This document shows positions 24,650-33,299 of a stretch of 64,000 nt of DNA, in pieces. Where the stretch lies: contig JAGYIX010000004.1 of assembly GCA_018402205.1 (NCBI GenBank), forward strand, positions 186,001-250,000. Direction: 5' to 3'. The translations under genes and the position numbers were made by a program. Positions within the stretch are counted from its first letter, which is position 1. The number at the start of each line of letters is the position of its first letter. The DNA is from Flavobacteriaceae bacterium. Lineage in GTDB: Bacteria > Bacteroidota > Bacteroidia > Flavobacteriales > Flavobacteriaceae. The notes below the pieces were generated by a model. That model made no database searches. It was given only the letters and a program-made list of their open reading frames with translations, and was not told where the DNA came from.

Positions 24650-25690
24650 ATGTACGCATTTATTCGCTCTGTTCTATTTGCGCTTGATCCTGAAAGGGCT
24701 CATCACTTTTCTTTTTCGGCTATTAAGCTAATGGAAGCCATTGGCGTAACAAGACTTGTGCGTTCGCTATTAGTTCCTAAAGGGCCGGCACTAAACCGAC
24801 AGCTAATGGGAATGCATTTTGAAAGCCCCATAGGATTGGCGGCTGGATTTGACAAAAATGCTGAAATTTATAATGCGTTTGCCGATTTTGGATTCGGATT
24901 TGTGGAGATCGGAACAGTTACACCAAAGCCCCAACCAGGAAATCCTAAAAAAAGATTGTTTAGACTAAAGGCAGACCAGGCATTAATCAATCGACTGGGT
25001 TTTAATAATCACGGTGTAGAGCGAATCGCACGGTCTTTATCTAAACCCCATCGCACTTTAGTAGGCGGAAACATTGGTAAGAATAAAGTGACGTCCAATG
25101 AGAATGCTGTTGAGGATTATGTGCTAGCAATGACTGCGCTAAATAGCCATGTAGACTATTTCGTAGTTAATGTAAGTTCTCCAAATACCCCCGGCTTACG
25201 CGAATTACAAGAAAAGGAACCTTTGTTTAAGCTGCTTAAAAAATTGATGGAGGTGCGCGACGAGTTAGCACAATCTGCGAATTTAAAACCAAGACCTTTA
25301 TTGTTGAAAATTGCTCCTGACCTTTCTGATGAGCAGCTCTTAGACGTATTAGAAATAATTGAGTCGCTGCATTTAGACGGGGTTATTGCAACCAATACTA
25401 CGCTTTCAAGAGAAGGATTGCAATCAGCACAAAATATAGTTAAAGAAGCAGGTGGGCTGAGTGGCGCCCCATTGCGCGATAGAAGTACAGAGGTCATCCG
25501 CTTTTTGAAAACGAATCAAAAAACTCCTTTTGTTATTATTGGTGTAGGCGGGATTGATTCGGCAGATGCTGCATTAGAAAAACTTGACGCGGGAGCAGAC
25601 CTACTTCAATTATACACGGGGTTTGTATACAAAGGCCCTCAACTCATTTGGGATATTCATAAGGCGCTTTTAAAAAGAAGCGATGATTAG
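24650..25690 (+). CDS. pyrD: Quinone-dependent dihydroorotate dehydrogenase
   Basis: 346 residues from ATG 24650 (MYAFIRSVLFALDPERAHHFS); the track start 24623 sits within a terminator. The class 2 enzyme oxidises dihydroorotate to orotate with FMN and quinone. Motifs: the membrane-associating N-terminal helix, SPIGLAAGFDKNAEI, GFVEIGTVTPKPQPGNPKKRLFRL, VVNVSSPNTPGLRELQ with the class 2 catalytic Ser, LKIAPDLSD, ATNTTLSR, and GVGGIDSADAALEKLDAGADLLQLYTGFVYKGP for phosphate binding. Overlaps the HMG-CoA lyase gene by 8 bases. Confidence 0.96.
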   Translation: MYAFIRSVLFALDPERAHHFSFSAIKLMEAIGVTRLVRSLLVPKGPALNRQLMGMHFESPIGLAAGFDKNAEIYNAFADFGFGFVEIGTVTPKPQPGNPKKRLFRLKADQALINRLGFNNHGVERIARSLSKPHRTLVGGNIGKNKVTSNENAVEDYVLAMTALNSHVDYFVVNVSSPNTPGLRELQEKEPLFKLLKKLMEVRDELAQSANLKPRPLLLKIAPDLSDEQLLDVLEIIESLHLDGVIATNTTLSREGLQSAQNIVKEAGGLSGAPLRDRSTEVIRFLKTNQKTPFVIIGVGGIDSADAALEKLDAGADLLQLYTGFVYKGPQLIWDIHKALLKRSDD

Positions 25691-26543
25691 GCTTGTAGAG
25701 TGTCCTAGAGACGCCATGCAGGGCATCAAAACCTTTATACCTACCGCTGAGAAGATCGCTTATATGCAACAGTTGCTCTGTTGTAACTTTGATTATCTCG
25801 ATTTTGGCAGTTTTGTTTCTCCTAAAGCAGTACCTCAAATGGCTGACACCGCTCAGGTGTTAAATGCTTTAGACACCACCGTATCGAATACGAAGCTTTT
25901 GGCAATTATTGCCAATCAAAGAGGTGCAACTGAGGCCTTAGCGCATAACGCTATTGATGTACTTGGGTTTCCGTTCTCTCTCTCTGAAATTTTTCAAATG
26001 CGAAATACGCATAAATCTAGAATGCAGGCCTTCGACGAAATCAAGGCAATTCAAGAGAAGTGTGCACATGCCTCTAAAGAATTGGTAGTTTATTTATCGA
26101 TGGCTTTTGGCAATCCTTACGGAGAGCCCTGGTCTACTGAACTTGTTTGTTATTGGGTAGATCAATTTTACCGCCTAGGAATAAAAACGCTCTCCCTCTC
26201 AGACACTACGGCTAATGCCGACGCCTCTCGTATTTCTGACGTTTTTCATGCGGTGAGCGAATGGTCTGTTAAAGGGGTGTATTTTGGTGCACACTTTCAC
26301 GCGCGTCCGGATCAGTGGAGGCCCAATATCGAAGCTGCCTATCTTGCGGGTTGTCGAAGATTCGACAGTGCGATGCAGGGCTTTGGAGGATGCCCTATGG
26401 CTTCTGATCGCTTGGTGGGAAACATTGCGACAGAGAAGCTGGTGAGTTTTCTTACCGAACATAAAGAACCGCTAAATGTGCAAATAGGCTCATTTGAGGT
26501 AGCCTATAATCACGCTAAGAGGCTATTTAGTGCTTACACATAG
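25683..26543 (+). CDS. Hydroxymethylglutaryl-CoA lyase
   Basis: A 286-residue TIM-barrel lyase of the HMGL/DRE-TIM family. N-terminal RLVECPRDAMQGIKTFIPTAEKI supplies the catalytic Arg-Asp; LDFGSFVSPKAVPQMADT, SLSDTTANADA and AHFHARPDQWRPNIEAAYLAGCRRFDSAMQGFGGCPMASDRLVGNIATEKLV give the metal-binding H-x-H and the GCPxA signature Cys. Predicted to split HMG-CoA into acetoacetate and acetyl-CoA at the end of leucine degradation. Other DRE-TIM members such as homocitrate synthase are less likely given GFGGCP. Co-transcribed with pyrD by overlap. Confidence 0.88.
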   Translation: MIRLVECPRDAMQGIKTFIPTAEKIAYMQQLLCCNFDYLDFGSFVSPKAVPQMADTAQVLNALDTTVSNTKLLAIIANQRGATEALAHNAIDVLGFPFSLSEIFQMRNTHKSRMQAFDEIKAIQEKCAHASKELVVYLSMAFGNPYGEPWSTELVCYWVDQFYRLGIKTLSLSDTTANADASRISDVFHAVSEWSVKGVYFGAHFHARPDQWRPNIEAAYLAGCRRFDSAMQGFGGCPMASDRLVGNIATEKLVSFLTEHKEPLNVQIGSFEVAYNHAKRLFSAYT

Positions 26544-26565
26544 GTTTAAGGCGGAATTAATTAAG

Positions 26566-26573
26566 TACATTTG
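26566..26573 (+). promoter_or_regulatory. Candidate -7 box for guaB
   Basis: TACATTTG matches TAnnTTTG exactly and ends 23 bases before the guaB ATG. It abuts the long palindrome at 26574-26599. Confidence 0.5.
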
Positions 26574-26599
26574 CATGCAATTAAGCCATTAATTGCATG
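26574..26599. repeat. Perfect 11-bp-arm inverted repeat over the guaB start codon
   Basis: CATGCAATTAA - GCCA - TTAATTGCATG: 11 perfectly paired bases on each side of a 4-base centre. The right arm contains the guaB ATG and the left arm begins directly after the -7 box. It could be an operator for a dimeric repressor or, as RNA, a hairpin hiding the start codon. Confidence 0.85.
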
Positions 26600-28072
26600 A
26601 ACGCACATCTTTCAAAAATTGTAGGCGAAGGCCTCACATACGACGACGTTTTATTAATACCGTCATATTCTCAAGTGCTTCCTAGAGAGGTAGATATCTC
26701 ATCTCAATTCACCCGTAACCTTAGAATCAACGTGCCTATTGTATCTGCAGCTATGGATACAGTTACAGAATCTAAGATGGCCATTGCCATGGCTCGTGAA
26801 GGGGGCATAGGTGTGCTGCACAAAAACATGAGCATTGAAGATCAAGCCATGAAAGTGCGCCGTGTTAAGCGTGCTGAGTCGGGTATGATACTAGACCCTG
26901 TTACATTGGGAACTAAGGCCAAGGTATTAGATGCCAAGTTGAGCATGAAAGAGCATAGCATTGGGGGGATTCCGATTATAGACGATCACGGTAAACTGGT
27001 CGGAATTGTAACCAATCGCGACCTGCGCTTTGAAAAAAACAATGAACGTCCGATCACTGAAGTAATGACCTCTGAAAACCTGGTTACTGCCCCCAAGGGA
27101 ATCACCCTTACCGAGGCCGAGGTTATTCTTCAAGAGTATAAAATTGAAAAGCTTCCTGTGGTTGATGATCACTTTCAACTCGTTGGACTCATTACCTTTC
27201 GCGACATTACTAAACTTACCCAAAAGCCGAAGGCTAATAAAGACCAATTCGGAAGACTTTTAACTGCCGCTGCAGTTGGGGTAACGGGAGACAGCTTGGA
27301 TCGTGTAGACGCATTAGTTGCTGCCGGGGTAGATGCCATTGTTATTGATACCGCACACGGGCACAGTAAAGGGGTAGTTGCTATTCTCAAAGAGATCAAA
27401 AAGGCCCACAACTCTTTAGAGATTGTGGTTGGAAATATTGCTACGGCTGAAGCAGCAAAGTTCTTGGTAGATGCCGGAGCTGATGCGGTAAAAGTGGGCA
27501 TAGGCCCGGGATCAATCTGCACCACGAGAGTGGTAGCAGGCGTTGGTTTTCCGCAGTTTTCTGCAGTCTTAGAGGTGGCTGCGGCTTTAAAAGGATCAGG
27601 CGTACCCGTTATCGCAGATGGAGGTGTAAGGTTTACAGGAGACATTCCTAAGGCCATTGCTGCCGGAGCAGACAGTATAATGCTAGGCTCGTTGCTCGCA
27701 GGAACCAAAGAATCTCCTGGAGAGACCATTATATATGACGGACGTAAGTTTAAATCATACCGAGGAATGGGCTCTGTTGAGGCCATGGAAAAGGGGAGTA
27801 AAGACCGCTATTTTCAGGATGTAGAAGACGACATAAAAAAGCTAGTTCCTGAAGGAATTGTTGGGCGCGTACCGTATAAGGGCGACTTGTACGAAAGCAT
27901 GCATCAGTTCATTGGAGGCTTGCGCGCAGGAATGGGTTATTGCGGGGCAAAAGACATACACACCCTTCAAGAAACTGGTAAATTTGTGAAGATTACCTCA
28001 AGTGGAATCAACGAGAGTCATCCACATAATGTCACCATCACCAAAGAGGCACCTAATTACAGCAGAAGGTAA
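26597..28072 (+). CDS. guaB: Inosine-5'-monophosphate dehydrogenase
   Basis: A 491-residue enzyme oxidising IMP to XMP with NAD, the committed step to [50 protein letters not shown], two CBS domains (about residues 95-215), [17 protein letters not shown], the catalytic loop [21 protein letters not shown] with the active Cys, [36 protein letters not shown], and the flap [10 protein letters not shown] are all present. Normal length. Transcribed alone; guaA is elsewhere in the window. An unusual palindrome spans its start codon, suggesting direct regulation. Confidence 0.97.
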   Translation: MNAHLSKIVGEGLTYDDVLLIPSYSQVLPREVDISSQFTRNLRINVPIVSAAMDTVTESKMAIAMAREGGIGVLHKNMSIEDQAMKVRRVKRAESGMILDPVTLGTKAKVLDAKLSMKEHSIGGIPIIDDHGKLVGIVTNRDLRFEKNNERPITEVMTSENLVTAPKGITLTEAEVILQEYKIEKLPVVDDHFQLVGLITFRDITKLTQKPKANKDQFGRLLTAAAVGVTGDSLDRVDALVAAGVDAIVIDTAHGHSKGVVAILKEIKKAHNSLEIVVGNIATAEAAKFLVDAGADAVKVGIGPGSICTTRVVAGVGFPQFSAVLEVAAALKGSGVPVIADGGVRFTGDIPKAIAAGADSIMLGSLLAGTKESPGETIIYDGRKFKSYRGMGSVEAMEKGSKDRYFQDVEDDIKKLVPEGIVGRVPYKGDLYESMHQFIGGLRAGMGYCGAKDIHTLQETGKFVKITSSGINESHPHNVTITKEAPNYSRR

Positions 28073-28092
28073 TAGAGCAAAAAAATAAGACC

Positions 28093-28620
28093 TTATTTAG
28101 TGGGTTTAAGACTGGCCTCGTAGTCTTTCCAGGTCATGTTTTCGAAGAGTGAATCTCCGAAATACCTAGCGATTTGAAGAAAGGGAGTTGCTGGGTAATA
28201 TCCGGCCAAAGGAGAAAGCACTTCAAATTTCTCGGTCATGAACACCACGGTAGGATAACTCAGGTTTCCTTGAGTCAGGGCATAAGCCAATTCGTGGTAA
28301 GTGCTACGCCCAGATCCAACCAAATTATAGGTTTCTCCTTTATACGTTATAGGGGCTGGTTGTTCGGCATTGAACTTCACCATGTGGTAGTTAGCCAACA
28401 TGTATGCTCTTACCTTCGGATCATTAAATGTCTCTTTGTCCATCTTTTTGCACCATCCGCACCAATCGGTATAGACGTCGATAAAAAATTTTTTGGTAGT
28501 GCCTTTTTCAGCAATTTCAGCAGCATCTTCGAAGCTAAGCCATTTGATGGATTGCTCTTGAGCGTGAGAGGTGGATAGCCCTGTGGCCATCACTAAAAGG
28601 AGTAATAGCAGACGTTTCAT
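28093..28620 (-). CDS. Secreted thioredoxin-fold protein
   Basis: A 175-residue periplasmic protein: signal peptide MKRLLLLLLVMATGLSTSHAQ, then a thioredoxin fold of the thioredoxin_7/DUF255-like type with FFIDVYTDWCGWCKKMDKETFNDPKV (active CGWC) and the cis-Pro strand LSYPTVVFMTEKFEVLSPLAGYY. The insert between (KFNAEQPAPITYKGETYNLVGSGRSTYHELAYAL) is characteristic of Bacteroidota members. Likely a disulfide reductase or isomerase. It lies 15 bases after lysA on the same strand and converges with guaB. Confidence 0.9.
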   Translation of the reverse strand: MKRLLLLLLVMATGLSTSHAQEQSIKWLSFEDAAEIAEKGTTKKFFIDVYTDWCGWCKKMDKETFNDPKVRAYMLANYHMVKFNAEQPAPITYKGETYNLVGSGRSTYHELAYALTQGNLSYPTVVFMTEKFEVLSPLAGYYPATPFLQIARYFGDSLFENMTWKDYEASLKPTK

Positions 28621-28635
28621 TAGGTAAAGATAAGA

Positions 28636-29868
28636 CTAAATGATAGGGTTTGTGCTCAGTTGCTCTATGTCTATTTCGACTTGTCCTTTAATTAAATCTT
28701 CAAAGGTTTCGCGCTCTCTGATCAAGTGTGCTTGTTCTGCTATCCATAATACTTCTGCAGGGCGCAGTCTAGAATTGTAGTTACTCGCCATAGAGTAGCA
28801 GTAAGCCCCCGCATTGTGAAAGGCCAATAAATCTCCTTCGGTTATTTCAGCGATGCGCCTATTGCTTCCAAAAGTGTCTGTTTCGCAGATGTAACCAACC
28901 ACCGAATAAAAGCGAGCCTTACCTTCTGGGTTGCTTAGATTCTCGATATGATGGTAAGAACCATAAAGCATTGGTCGCATTAGATGGTTAAACCCAGAGT
29001 CGACTCCCGCAAAAACTGTTGAAGTAGTTTGCTTTACTACATTCACCTTTGCCACAAATGTTCCGGCCTGGCTTACTAAAAACTTACCAGGTTCGAAAGA
29101 TAAAGTCAAGGGCTTCTGTACTTTTTGGCAAAAACCATTAAAGCGTTCGCTCAGTTTTTGACCAAGTTCTTCAATAGGGGTTTCTATATCGTCTTTTTTA
29201 TAGGGTACCTTAAAGCCGCTTCCAAAATCAATAAACTCTAGGTCTTTAAAGTGAGTAGCCGCTTCAAATAGAATTTCGGAGGCGTGCAAAAACACATCAA
29301 TATCTAGGATATCGCTTCCCGTGTGCATGTGTACACCATTAATGCGCATGTTGGTTAGGTTGACGATGCGCAGAATATGCGGCACTTGGTGAATGCTTAT
29401 ACCGAACTTTGAGTCGATGTGACCGACGGAAATGTTGGAGTTTCCTCCGGCCATCACATGCGGATTGATGCGCACACAAACTGGTGTTTCTGGATAACGC
29501 TGGCCAAAAAGTTCTAGCACCGACAGGTTGTCTATGTTGATTTGAACGCCAAGATCTCGTGCCGCCTCAACTTCTTCTATAGAAACTCCGTTTGGCGTAT
29601 AAATAATGTCTTTAGGGGCCACACCAGCCAATATGCCAAGTCTAACCTCTTCTATAGAAACCGTATCTAAACCGGCACCTAGACTGTGCATTAATTTTAG
29701 AATACTCAAATTAGAATTCGCCTTTACTGCATAGTGAAATTTTAAATGTTCAACCTGCTTGAATGCATTTTTTAGACGCTCGAATTGAGCGGTGATAACT
29801 TGAGCGTCGTAGATGTAAACCGGAGCTCCAAAAGTGTTGGCGATGGCAATGAATGGCGGCTGTTGCAT
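28636..29868 (-). CDS. lysA: Diaminopimelate decarboxylase
   Basis: A 410-residue PLP fold-type III enzyme making lysine from meso-DAP. The PLP lysine is in FHYAVKANSNLSILKLMHSLGAGLDTVSIEEVRLG; VHMHTGSDI, EFIDFGSGFKVPYKKDD, LSFEPGKFLV and YICETDTFGSNRRIAEI (catalytic Cys) follow, with AFHNAGAYCYSMASNYNSRLRPAEVL at the end. Ornithine/arginine decarboxylase relatives are excluded by the CETDTFG context. dapD elsewhere in the window covers an earlier step. Divergent from sucC across about 190 bases that hold two AT-rich dyads. Confidence 0.95.
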   Translation of the reverse strand: MQQPPFIAIANTFGAPVYIYDAQVITAQFERLKNAFKQVEHLKFHYAVKANSNLSILKLMHSLGAGLDTVSIEEVRLGILAGVAPKDIIYTPNGVSIEEVEAARDLGVQINIDNLSVLELFGQRYPETPVCVRINPHVMAGGNSNISVGHIDSKFGISIHQVPHILRIVNLTNMRINGVHMHTGSDILDIDVFLHASEILFEAATHFKDLEFIDFGSGFKVPYKKDDIETPIEELGQKLSERFNGFCQKVQKPLTLSFEPGKFLVSQAGTFVAKVNVVKQTTSTVFAGVDSGFNHLMRPMLYGSYHHIENLSNPEGKARFYSVVGYICETDTFGSNRRIAEITEGDLLAFHNAGAYCYSMASNYNSRLRPAEVLWIAEQAHLIRERETFEDLIKGQVEIDIEQLSTNPII

Positions 29869-29930
29869 AGGTATAAAACTAAAATCTTGCGCAAATTAAG
29901 TTGCTTCGATCTAATTTCCATGATGGATCT

Positions 29931-29974
29931 TGATAATTATCATTTAATCACAATTTGTTGAAATTATAACAAAT
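29931..29974. promoter_or_regulatory. Two dyad elements in the lysA-sucC divergent region
   Basis: TGATAATTATCA (29931-29942) is a perfect 12-bp palindrome, and ATTTGTT-N8-AACAAAT (29953-29974) a 7-bp inverted repeat. Either could be a regulator site; the AT-rich sequence makes chance dyads fairly likely. Confidence 0.35.
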
Positions 29975-30024
29975 AGAATCTAGATTTAAGTATGAATCCA
30001 ATAGGTGCATTCCTGCCACTTTTC

Positions 30025-30032
30025 TATTTTTG
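30025..30032 (+). promoter_or_regulatory. Candidate -7 box for sucC
   Basis: TATTTTTG, 25 bases before the sucC ATG at 30058. It falls within the longer ORF of the track, supporting the internal ATG as start. Confidence 0.5.
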
Positions 30033-30057
30033 TGCTCACACTTTAAAGCCTAGAAAA

Positions 30058-31251
30058 ATGAATTTGCACGAGTATCAAGGAAAAGAAATTTTAGCCAGTT
30101 TTGGAGTAGATATTCAAAGAGGAATTGTGGCAGACACCTCTGAAGCTGCTGCCCAGGCTGCCCAGAAATTGACCGATGAAACAGGTACTTCTTGGTACGT
30201 GGTAAAGGCCCAGGTACACGCCGGAGGGCGTGGAAAGGGCGGTGGTGTGAAATTGGCAAAATCGATCGATGAGGTCAAGACTATTGCTGAACAGATCCTT
30301 GGAATGCAACTAATTACCCCGCAAACTTCTGCTGAAGGTAAGACCGTTCATCAGGTGCTTATCGCTGAAGATGTGTATTACCCTGGTGAAAGTGAGACTT
30401 CGGAGTTTTATATTTCGGTGCTGCTAAATCGCGCCACTGGCCGAAACATGATTATGTATTCTACCGAAGGAGGAATGGATATTGAAGCTGTAGCTGAAAA
30501 AACTCCGCACTTGATTTTTACGGAAGAAATTGATCCCTCTGTAGGGCTTACGGCCTTCCAGGCAAGAAACATTGCGTTTAACCTTCAATTGGAGGGCAAG
30601 GCTTTTAAAGAGATGACCCGATTTATTGCGGCACTATATAAAGCTTACGAGCAAAGTGATTCTAGTCTATTTGAGATTAATCCGGTATTAAAGACCTCTG
30701 ATGATCGTGTGATTGCTGTAGATGCAAAAGTGACCTTAGATGATAATGCGTTGTATAGAAGAAAGGCTTACGCCGATATGAGGGATACCCGAGAAGAAAA
30801 CCCTATTGAAGTAGAAGCAAGAGCTTTAGGGCTAAACTATGTCGATCTTGATGGAAATGTCGGATGCATGGTAAACGGAGCAGGATTAGCTATGGCTACT
30901 ATGGACTTAATTAAAATGGCCGGTGGAGAACCCGCCAACTTTTTAGATGTAGGGGGCACTGCTGATGCTAAGAGGGTTGAGGAAGCCTTTAGAATCATCT
31001 TAAAAGACCCAAACGTAAAAGCTATTTTAGTCAATATTTTTGGAGGAATTGTACGCTGTGATCGCGTGGCTAATGGAATTGTAGATGCCTACAAGAATAT
31101 GGCTGATCAGATCAATGTACCCATTATTGTGCGTCTCCAAGGAACTAATGCAGAATTAGCTAAGCAGATTATTGATCAATCTGGGTTTGAAGTGCATTCT
31201 GCCGTGCAGTTTCAAGAAGCAGCAGATAAGGTGAAAGCAGTTTTAGCTTAG
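30058..31251 (+). CDS. sucC: Succinyl-CoA synthetase beta subunit (ADP/GDP-forming)
   Basis: 397 residues from ATG 30058 (MNLHEYQGKEILASFGVDIQRG), the conserved family start; the 22 extra residues of the track ORF span a promoter box. ATP-grasp domain with WYVVKAQVHAGGRGKGGGVKLAKS, the ISVLLNRATGRNMIMYSTEGGMDIE segment, SLFEINPVL and DAKVTLDDNALYRR, and the C-terminal ligase domain with NGAGLAMATMDLIKMAGGEPANFLDVGG and NIFGGIVRCDRVANGI. TCA-cycle substrate-level phosphorylation. sucD is not adjacent: the next gene converges five bases away, as is frequent in Bacteroidota. Confidence 0.96.
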   Translation: MNLHEYQGKEILASFGVDIQRGIVADTSEAAAQAAQKLTDETGTSWYVVKAQVHAGGRGKGGGVKLAKSIDEVKTIAEQILGMQLITPQTSAEGKTVHQVLIAEDVYYPGESETSEFYISVLLNRATGRNMIMYSTEGGMDIEAVAEKTPHLIFTEEIDPSVGLTAFQARNIAFNLQLEGKAFKEMTRFIAALYKAYEQSDSSLFEINPVLKTSDDRVIAVDAKVTLDDNALYRRKAYADMRDTREENPIEVEARALGLNYVDLDGNVGCMVNGAGLAMATMDLIKMAGGEPANFLDVGGTADAKRVEEAFRIILKDPNVKAILVNIFGGIVRCDRVANGIVDAYKNMADQINVPIIVRLQGTNAELAKQIIDQSGFEVHSAVQFQEAADKVKAVLA

Positions 31252-31256
31252 CTGCG

Positions 31257-33239
31257 TTATTTTTGCAGCTGTAATAGCTTCAGGTGGTCGCGAAGTCTAG
31301 CAGCCTCCATAAAATCAAGCGATTTTGCTGCATGTTCCATTGCTTTCTTGGTTTCTTTAATTTGAGATTGAATATCTCCTTCGCTGAGATTGGCTATTTC
31401 TTTATCGCTTAAGGGCTTGAGTTTATTACCTTCAGCACGGTCTCTTTGTATGCGTAAAGTTTCGTCTAAAGGTTTATTTAGAGCGGTTGGAGTGATGCCG
31501 TGAGTAGTATTGTAATCGATTTGCTTTTCGCGTCTGTAGTTTGTTTGGTCAATAGTCTCTTGCATACTCTTAGTAATCACATCGGCATACATAATGGCTC
31601 GACCGTTTAAATGTCTAGCGGCTCGACCTACTGTTTGGGTGAGGCTGCGATTACTTCGGAGAAATCCTTCTTTATCGGCATCTATGATAGCCACTAAAGA
31701 GACTTCTGGAAGATCTAGACCTTCACGAAGTAAATTAACTCCAACAAGTACATCGAAAAGTCCTCGCCTTAAGTCTTGCATTATTTCTACCCTTTCTAAG
31801 GTGTCGACATCACTATGAATATAGCGACATCTAACACCAATGCGTGTTAGGTATTTCGTAAGTTCTTCGGCCATCTTCTTGGTAAGCGTAGTAACCAGTG
31901 TACGTTCATCCTTTTCTGCCCTAAGGGTGATCTCATTGGTGAGGTCATCGATTTGGTTTTTGCTAGGGCGAATTTCAATTATCGGATCGAGTAATCCTGT
32001 TGGTCTAATTAGCTGCTCTACCAGAACGCCTTTGGATCTTTCGAGTTCATAATCTGCGGGGGTTGCACTTACGTAAATCACTTGGCTTTGAAGCGCTTCA
32101 AATTCTTCAAATTTAAGCGGACGATTATCTAAAGCGGCGGGTAATCGGAATCCGTAATCTACTAGATTTTCTTTGCGTGAACGATCTCCGCCATACATGG
32201 CATGCACTTGAGGAATGGTTACATGGCTTTCGTCTATAACCATGAGGTAGTCTTCTGGAAAATAATCTAAAAGACAGAAAGGACGAGTACCTGGAGCACG
32301 TCCATCAAGGTATCTTGAGTAGTTTTCTATTCCTGAACAGTAACCCAGCTCTCGCATCATCTCGAGGTCAAAAGTGGTACGCTCTTCTAGGCGCTTGGCC
32401 TCAAGTGGCTTACCAATCTCGTTAAAGTAGCTTAACTGTTTAAGCAGATCGTCTTGTATGGAGTGAATGGCGTTTTGAAGCACTTCAGGTGAAGTAACAA
32501 ACATGTTTGCCGGATAAATGGTAAGCTGCTGATAGATTTCAACTACCGACTGGTTTGCGGGGTCAAAGGCCTCGATCTCTTCAATTTCATCTCCAAAAAA
32601 ATGTATTCTAAAGGCATAGTCGGCATAGCCCGGAAACACATCAACCACATCTCCTTTTATTCTGAAGTTTCCATTAGAAAAGTCAGCTGTGGTGCGGGCA
32701 TAGAGGGATTGAACTAGAAGCTTTAACAGTTGAGTTCGGGCCATTATTTGTCCTCGTTCAAGGCGAATTACATTTTTTTGAAATTCAATAGGGTTTCCAA
32801 TTCCATAGAGACACGAAACTGAGGCTACTACGATTACATCTCGTCTTCCGCTTAGCAGTGAAGATGTAGTGCTTAGACGCAGCTTTTCAAGGTCTTGGTT
32901 AATACTAAGGTCTTTCTCAATGTAGGTGCCGCTAGCCGGCATATAAGCTTCTGGCTGGTAATAGTCGTAATAAGAAACGAAGTATTCCACCGCGTTATTT
33001 GGAAAAAACTGTTTGAATTCAGAGTATAGTTGTGCGGCTAAGGTCTTATTATGCGCAAGTACCAAAGTAGGACGCTGAGCGATTTGAATCACATTAGCTA
33101 CGGTAAAGGTCTTTCCCGAACCGGTTACTCCCAGCAGGGTTTGATGCTTTTCGCCCTCTAATAACCCGTCAGTTAAAGACCTAATGGCCTCTGGCTGATC
33201 ACCGGTGGGTTTAAAGGTGGAGACGATCTCTAACTTCAT
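31257..33239 (-). CDS. uvrB: UvrABC excision nuclease subunit B
   Basis: A 660-residue helicase-like damage-verifying subunit of nucleotide excision repair. Walker A TLLGVTGSGKTFTVANVI, the DNA-inserting beta-hairpin VSYYDYYQPEAYMPASGTYIEKD, Walker B MVIDESHVTIPQ, YVSATPADYE, helicase motifs VGVNLLREGLDLPEVSLVAI and QTVGRAARHLNGRAIMYAD, and the C-terminal UVR motif (KSLDFMEAARLRDHLKLLQ) are all there. Normal length. A TATTTTTA box ends only 4 bases before the ATG. Confidence 0.97.
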   Translation of the reverse strand: MKLEIVSTFKPTGDQPEAIRSLTDGLLEGEKHQTLLGVTGSGKTFTVANVIQIAQRPTLVLAHNKTLAAQLYSEFKQFFPNNAVEYFVSYYDYYQPEAYMPASGTYIEKDLSINQDLEKLRLSTTSSLLSGRRDVIVVASVSCLYGIGNPIEFQKNVIRLERGQIMARTQLLKLLVQSLYARTTADFSNGNFRIKGDVVDVFPGYADYAFRIHFFGDEIEEIEAFDPANQSVVEIYQQLTIYPANMFVTSPEVLQNAIHSIQDDLLKQLSYFNEIGKPLEAKRLEERTTFDLEMMRELGYCSGIENYSRYLDGRAPGTRPFCLLDYFPEDYLMVIDESHVTIPQVHAMYGGDRSRKENLVDYGFRLPAALDNRPLKFEEFEALQSQVIYVSATPADYELERSKGVLVEQLIRPTGLLDPIIEIRPSKNQIDDLTNEITLRAEKDERTLVTTLTKKMAEELTKYLTRIGVRCRYIHSDVDTLERVEIMQDLRRGLFDVLVGVNLLREGLDLPEVSLVAIIDADKEGFLRSNRSLTQTVGRAARHLNGRAIMYADVITKSMQETIDQTNYRREKQIDYNTTHGITPTALNKPLDETLRIQRDRAEGNKLKPLSDKEIANLSEGDIQSQIKETKKAMEHAAKSLDFMEAARLRDHLKLLQLQK

Positions 33240-33243
33240 GCTG

Positions 33244-33251
33244 TAAAAATA
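33244..33251 (-). promoter_or_regulatory. Candidate -7 box for uvrB
   Basis: Reverse-strand TATTTTTA ends 4 bases before the uvrB ATG (33239), predicting a leaderless or almost leaderless mRNA. Confidence 0.4.
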
Positions 33252-33299
33252 GCAATCCTAAGGCGCTTAAATTTTCTTAAAACAAACTATCTTGAAAAC

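Noticed and set aside
31250-31270. AGCTGC-N9-GCAGCT hairpin between sucC and uvrB as a bidirectional terminator
   Set aside because: The stem is only 6 bp, overlaps both stop regions, and has no T-run on either side.
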